Assembly (NCBI GenBank): GCA_964242035.1
Contig: CAXTCL010000075.1
Coordinates: forward strand, 1-16,287
Reading direction: 5' to 3'
From: BOG-908 sp964242035
GTDB taxonomy: Bacteria > Pseudomonadota > Alphaproteobacteria > Acetobacterales > Acetobacteraceae
Length of the DNA stretch: 16,287 nucleotides
In this document: one piece after another, positions 14,390 through 16,287 of the stretch
Numbering within the stretch: position 1 is the first letter of the stretch
How the letters are laid out: each line of letters begins with the position of its first letter
The notes under the pieces: generated by a model
What the model was told of the DNA's origin: nothing
The model's database searches: none
What the model saw: only the letters and a program-made list of their open reading frames with translations
Translations under genes and position numbers: made by a program

Positions 14390-15450
14390 ATGGGATTTCG
14401 TCTGCCACGGACGTCGGAACGCTGGCGGCGGTGCTCTACAACACCGCCCAGACCAGCGCGCAGATCGGCACGCTCACCGCGCAGAGCAGCAGCGGTCTCA
14501 TCTCCTCGGATTACGCGGGGCTTGGTGCGACAGCGGCCGCCGCGCTGAACCTGTCCGGCCAGGTCGCGCTGAACACCACCTACCAGACGAACGCCGATCA
14601 GGCGGCCACCCAGGCACAGGTGGCGCAGGCCGCCCTTGGCCAGATACAGACGCTCGTCTCCGGCTTCTCCAGCCAGCTGCTGGAGCCGGCTTCCGCCACC
14701 CAGGTCGGTCTCACCACCCTGGCCACCAGCGCCAACTCGGCGCTGCAGCAGATCGCCAGCCTGCTGAACACGAAGGTCGGCGACAGTTATGTGTTCGCCG
14801 GCCAGGACAGCCGCAACCCGCCGATCCCCGACCCTGCAACGCTCTCCAGTTCCGCTTTTGTCACCGCCATCGAGGCCGCAGTTGTAAACCTCGATACGGC
14901 GGGTGCGGCCGCCACCCAGTCGCAGGTGCTGACCGCAGCCGGGCCGGGCGCAAACTCGCCTTTTTCCGCCACGTTGGAGGCCAGCAACCAGCCCGCTTCC
15001 GCCGAAATCGGCGACGGCCAATCGGTCCAGACAAGCGTGCTCGCCGACCAGAATGCCAATGCGATCTCCACCGGCACGGGCACCACCAGCACAGGCTCCT
15101 ATACGCGTGACATCCTGGCATCCCTGGCCACAGTGGCCGCACTCGGCACCGCTACGGCGAGCGATCCGAAGGTGATCTCGCTGCTCAGCCTGACGCACAC
15201 CACCTTGAGCAACGCGGACGACGCGCTGAACACCGACATAGGCAGTTTGGGCGCGCGCCAGCAGATCATCACCAGCGCGCAAAGCGAGCTGACGGCAACG
15301 GCAACCGTGCTGACCACGCAGCTCGGCAATCTGCAGGACGTCGACCCTGCCGAGGTCGCGACCAAGCTTTCCACCGCTCAGAACCAGCTGCAGGCGAGCT
15401 ACAAGATCATTGCAGATTTGGAGCAGTTCTCGCTGGCGAAGTATATATAG
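14386..15450 (+). CDS. flgL: Flagellar hook-filament junction protein FlgL (HAP3)
   Basis: A 354-residue flagellin-like protein, the second junction protein, on which flagellin polymerises. It starts at GTG overlapping the flgK stop (GTGA), so its translation is probably coupled to flgK. The N-terminal region (about 12-110) is helical: AAVLYNTAQTSAQIGTLTAQ, GLISSDYAGL, then QVALNTTYQTNADQAATQAQ. The mark DSYVFAGQDSRNPPIPDP (about 131-148) is the FlgL-specific VFAG motif. The C-terminal helices read LGARQQIITSAQSELTATAT, then TTQLGNLQDVDPAEVATKLS (the flagellin-type IxDVDxAEAxTxL motif), ending LAKYI. The position after flgK and the short length distinguish it from a true flagellin. A repeat copy begins a few bases after the stop. 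Confidence 0.94.
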   Translation: MNGISSATDVGTLAAVLYNTAQTSAQIGTLTAQSSSGLISSDYAGLGATAAAALNLSGQVALNTTYQTNADQAATQAQVAQAALGQIQTLVSGFSSQLLEPASATQVGLTTLATSANSALQQIASLLNTKVGDSYVFAGQDSRNPPIPDPATLSSSAFVTAIEAAVVNLDTAGAAATQSQVLTAAGPGANSPFSATLEASNQPASAEIGDGQSVQTSVLADQNANAISTGTGTTSTGSYTRDILASLATVAALGTATASDPKVISLLSLTHTTLSNADDALNTDIGSLGARQQIITSAQSELTATATVLTTQLGNLQDVDPAEVATKLSTAQNQLQASYKIIADLEQFSLAKYI

Positions 15451-15453
15451 CAG

Positions 15454-15495
15454 TAAGCAAGCCTTCTTTTTTGAAAAAAAGAACAAAAACTTTTG
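15454..15495 (+). repeat. AT-rich palindromic repeat, copy 8 (solitary)
   Basis: TAAGCAAGCC, hairpin TTCTTTTTTGAAAAAAAGAA, then CAAAAACTTTTG. It starts four bases after the flgL stop and points in the direction of flgL transcription, so it could end the flgK-flgL transcript. No inverted partner follows it before flbT. Confidence 0.88.
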
Positions 15496-15588
15496 CTTCG
15501 TTCGCTTTCTTCGGCGCCTTGATCTTTCCTGCGGCATTTGGCTGTTGATGCAGGCGGAGGGAGTAGCCGCCCATGACACGGACCGCCG

Positions 15589-15605
15589 TTAACCCGGCCT
15601 GAACC
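15589..15605 (+). promoter_or_regulatory. Putative CtrA-type site upstream of flbT
   Basis: TTAA (15589-15592), seven bases CCCGGCC, then TGAACC. This differs from the CtrA consensus TTAA-N7-TTAACC at one base. It is 67 bases upstream of flbT. The flanking string CCGCCGTTAACC is identical to that before fliF. Confidence 0.55.
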
Positions 15606-15628
15606 TTTCTCGCCCAAGATGCCCAAGC

Positions 15629-15638
15629 CGGCAAAAAC
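15629..15638 (+). promoter_or_regulatory. CGGCAAAAAC motif, putative FlbD site near flbT
   Basis: CGGCAAAAAC is the same motif as the complement of the three TTTGCCG sites in the fliK-flgE region (CGGCAAATTC twice, CGGCAAAAGC once). It lies 24 bases downstream of the CtrA-like site and 34 bases before flbT. That position would suit repression or fine tuning of an early promoter. The protein bound is inferred. Confidence 0.35.
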
Positions 15639-15671
15639 GCCGATAGCCGATCCAGAAAGGATGAAACCAAG

Positions 15672-16076
15672 ATGTCCAACCTCGTGCTGGAGCTGCGCCA
15701 AGGCGACATGATGGTTGTCAACGGAGCCGCCATACGTTTCCGCAACCGCACCCGGATCGAACTCACCGCCCACGCGCGGTTCCTGTTCGGCCGGCAGATC
15801 ATGGCACCACAGGATGCGGACACGCCGGCGCGCCGCATTTATTTTGCACTGCAAACGGCCTATATCGGTGACGAAGGAGAGCGTCGCGGCGGCCTGGCCG
15901 ATGCGATGGACCTCATCGAGGCGTTCAAATCAGCAACGACCTCGCCGTCCGCAATGGCATTGCTCGATGGCGCGCTGGCCTGCGCGCGCGCGGACAAATG
16001 CTATCATGCGCTTCGTCTGGCCCGCCGCGTGGTGCGCCATGAGGATGCAATTCTCGGCCGCCGCGCTGCAAATTAG
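15672..16076 (+). CDS. flbT: Flagellin mRNA regulator FlbT
   Basis: A 134-residue FlbT-family protein. In Caulobacter, FlbT binds the leader of flagellin mRNA and holds back its translation until the hook is complete; in some other alphaproteobacteria it acts positively. The family is recognised by LVLELRQGDMMVVNGAAIRFRNRT-RIELTAHARFLFGRQIM (about 4-44), then ARRIYFALQTAYIGD (53-67) and a helical C-terminal part. ATG 15672 is preceded by AGAAAGG; another ATG at 15661 is out of frame. No signal or membrane segment is visible, so it is cytoplasmic. Its usual neighbour flaF and the flagellin genes are not in the window. A CtrA-like site and a CGGCAAAAAC motif stand upstream. Confidence 0.94.
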   Translation: MSNLVLELRQGDMMVVNGAAIRFRNRTRIELTAHARFLFGRQIMAPQDADTPARRIYFALQTAYIGDEGERRGGLADAMDLIEAFKSATTSPSAMALLDGALACARADKCYHALRLARRVVRHEDAILGRRAAN

Positions 16077-16159
16077 TCCGGCCGTCCAGCCGCGCTCCTG
16101 GAGCATTACCTGACCGCAAGGGGCCACCCGTCGGATAAATAGCTCGTCGTGACAAAAAC

Positions 16160-16212
16160 CTAGAGCATTTCCCGCCTGTTTATCGACTCACGAACGTTGG
16201 GAAATGCTCTAG
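16160..16212. repeat. 14-bp perfect inverted repeat (CTAGAGCATTTCCC type)
   Basis: CTAGAGCATTTCCC at 16160-16173 is matched by its exact complement GGGAAATGCTCTAG at 16199-16212, with a 25-base loop. Elements with a CTAGAGCATTT arm are, to my knowledge, scattered between genes in many alphaproteobacteria. The RNA would form a strong hairpin but lacks a U-tract. The right arm contains the stop codon of the reading frame at the right edge. It lies between two genes transcribed toward each other. Confidence 0.85.
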
Positions 16213-16287
16213 ACTGCGCGGCGGGACGCGGACGCCATCCCTATCAGGGACACACCGCCGATCACCAGGTCAACCCCAACAAGCATG
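16209..16287 (-). CDS. Probable HdeD/DUF308 membrane protein (3' end only)
   Basis: The last 25 codons of a minus-strand gene that enters from the right edge, ending at TAG (16209-16211). They read MLVGVDLVIGGVSLIGMAS then ASRRAV: a membrane helix with G-x-DL-x-x-G-x-SLI followed by a basic end. This resembles the last helix of HdeD/DUF308 acid-stress membrane proteins. The evidence is short, so both the gene and the family are tentative. The stop codon is part of the 14-bp inverted repeat arm. Confidence 0.5.
   Translation of the reverse strand, partial: MLVGVDLVIGGVSLIGMASASRRAV

Noticed and set aside
16160..16212. Terminal repeats of an insertion sequence
   Set aside because: The arms enclose only 25 bases, and no target duplication or transposase is visible; it fits a dispersed intergenic hairpin.

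Overview
This window is high-GC alphaproteobacterial chromosome, most likely from a flagellated member of the Acetobacteraceae (Rhodospirillales). The reasons are the alphaproteobacterial flagellar regulators FlbD and FlbT, the Usg and DUF3309 small proteins, TTAA-N7-TTAA-like (CtrA-type) sites, and an AT-rich palindromic intergenic repeat of a kind I associate with acetic acid bacteria. The genus cannot be fixed from sequence alone.

Layout. The left edge (1-29, minus) is the first codons of a cold-shock protein. At 403-623 (minus) lies a collapsed groES-groEL locus: the start of GroES is joined directly to the end of GroEL, and a CIRCE (HrcA operator) is still present upstream at 747-773. 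Two small plus-strand genes follow: usg (948-1208) and a 50-residue DUF3309 membrane protein (1312-1464).

The core is a flagellar island of three main transcription units plus flbT. (1) A minus-strand operon runs fliF-fliG-fliH-fliN-flbD-flhA (8804 down to 1718), almost wholly joined by TGATG or longer overlaps. It encodes the MS ring, rotor switch, export regulator FliH, the sigma-54 activator FlbD and the export gate. (2) A minus-strand pair fliK-flgD (11012 down to 9005) encodes hook-length control and the hook cap. (3) A plus-strand set flgE, flgK-flgL (11387-15450) encodes the hook and the hook-filament junction. flbT (15672-16076) encodes the regulator of flagellin mRNA. The right edge has a 14-bp inverted repeat and the tail of a probable HdeD/DUF308 membrane protein.

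Regulatory logic visible in the DNA resembles the Caulobacter hierarchy. CtrA-like sites precede fliF and flbT (early class). Sigma-54 (-24/-12) promoters face both ways between fliK and flgE, with three copies of a TTTGCCG-type motif between them that may bind FlbD, whose gene is in the early operon. A further candidate sigma-54 promoter precedes flgK. The motif recurs in front of flbT.

Eight copies of a roughly 45-bp repeat (an internal TTCTTTTTT/AAAAAAGAA hairpin followed by a CAAAAAACTTTTG-like tail) sit at the 3' ends of nearly every unit, three times as convergent inverted pairs. They are absent from inside the operons and from the fliK-flgE control region. No complete new defence or mobile system is visible. 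The most notable items are the groESL remnant, this repeat family, and the regulatory architecture.
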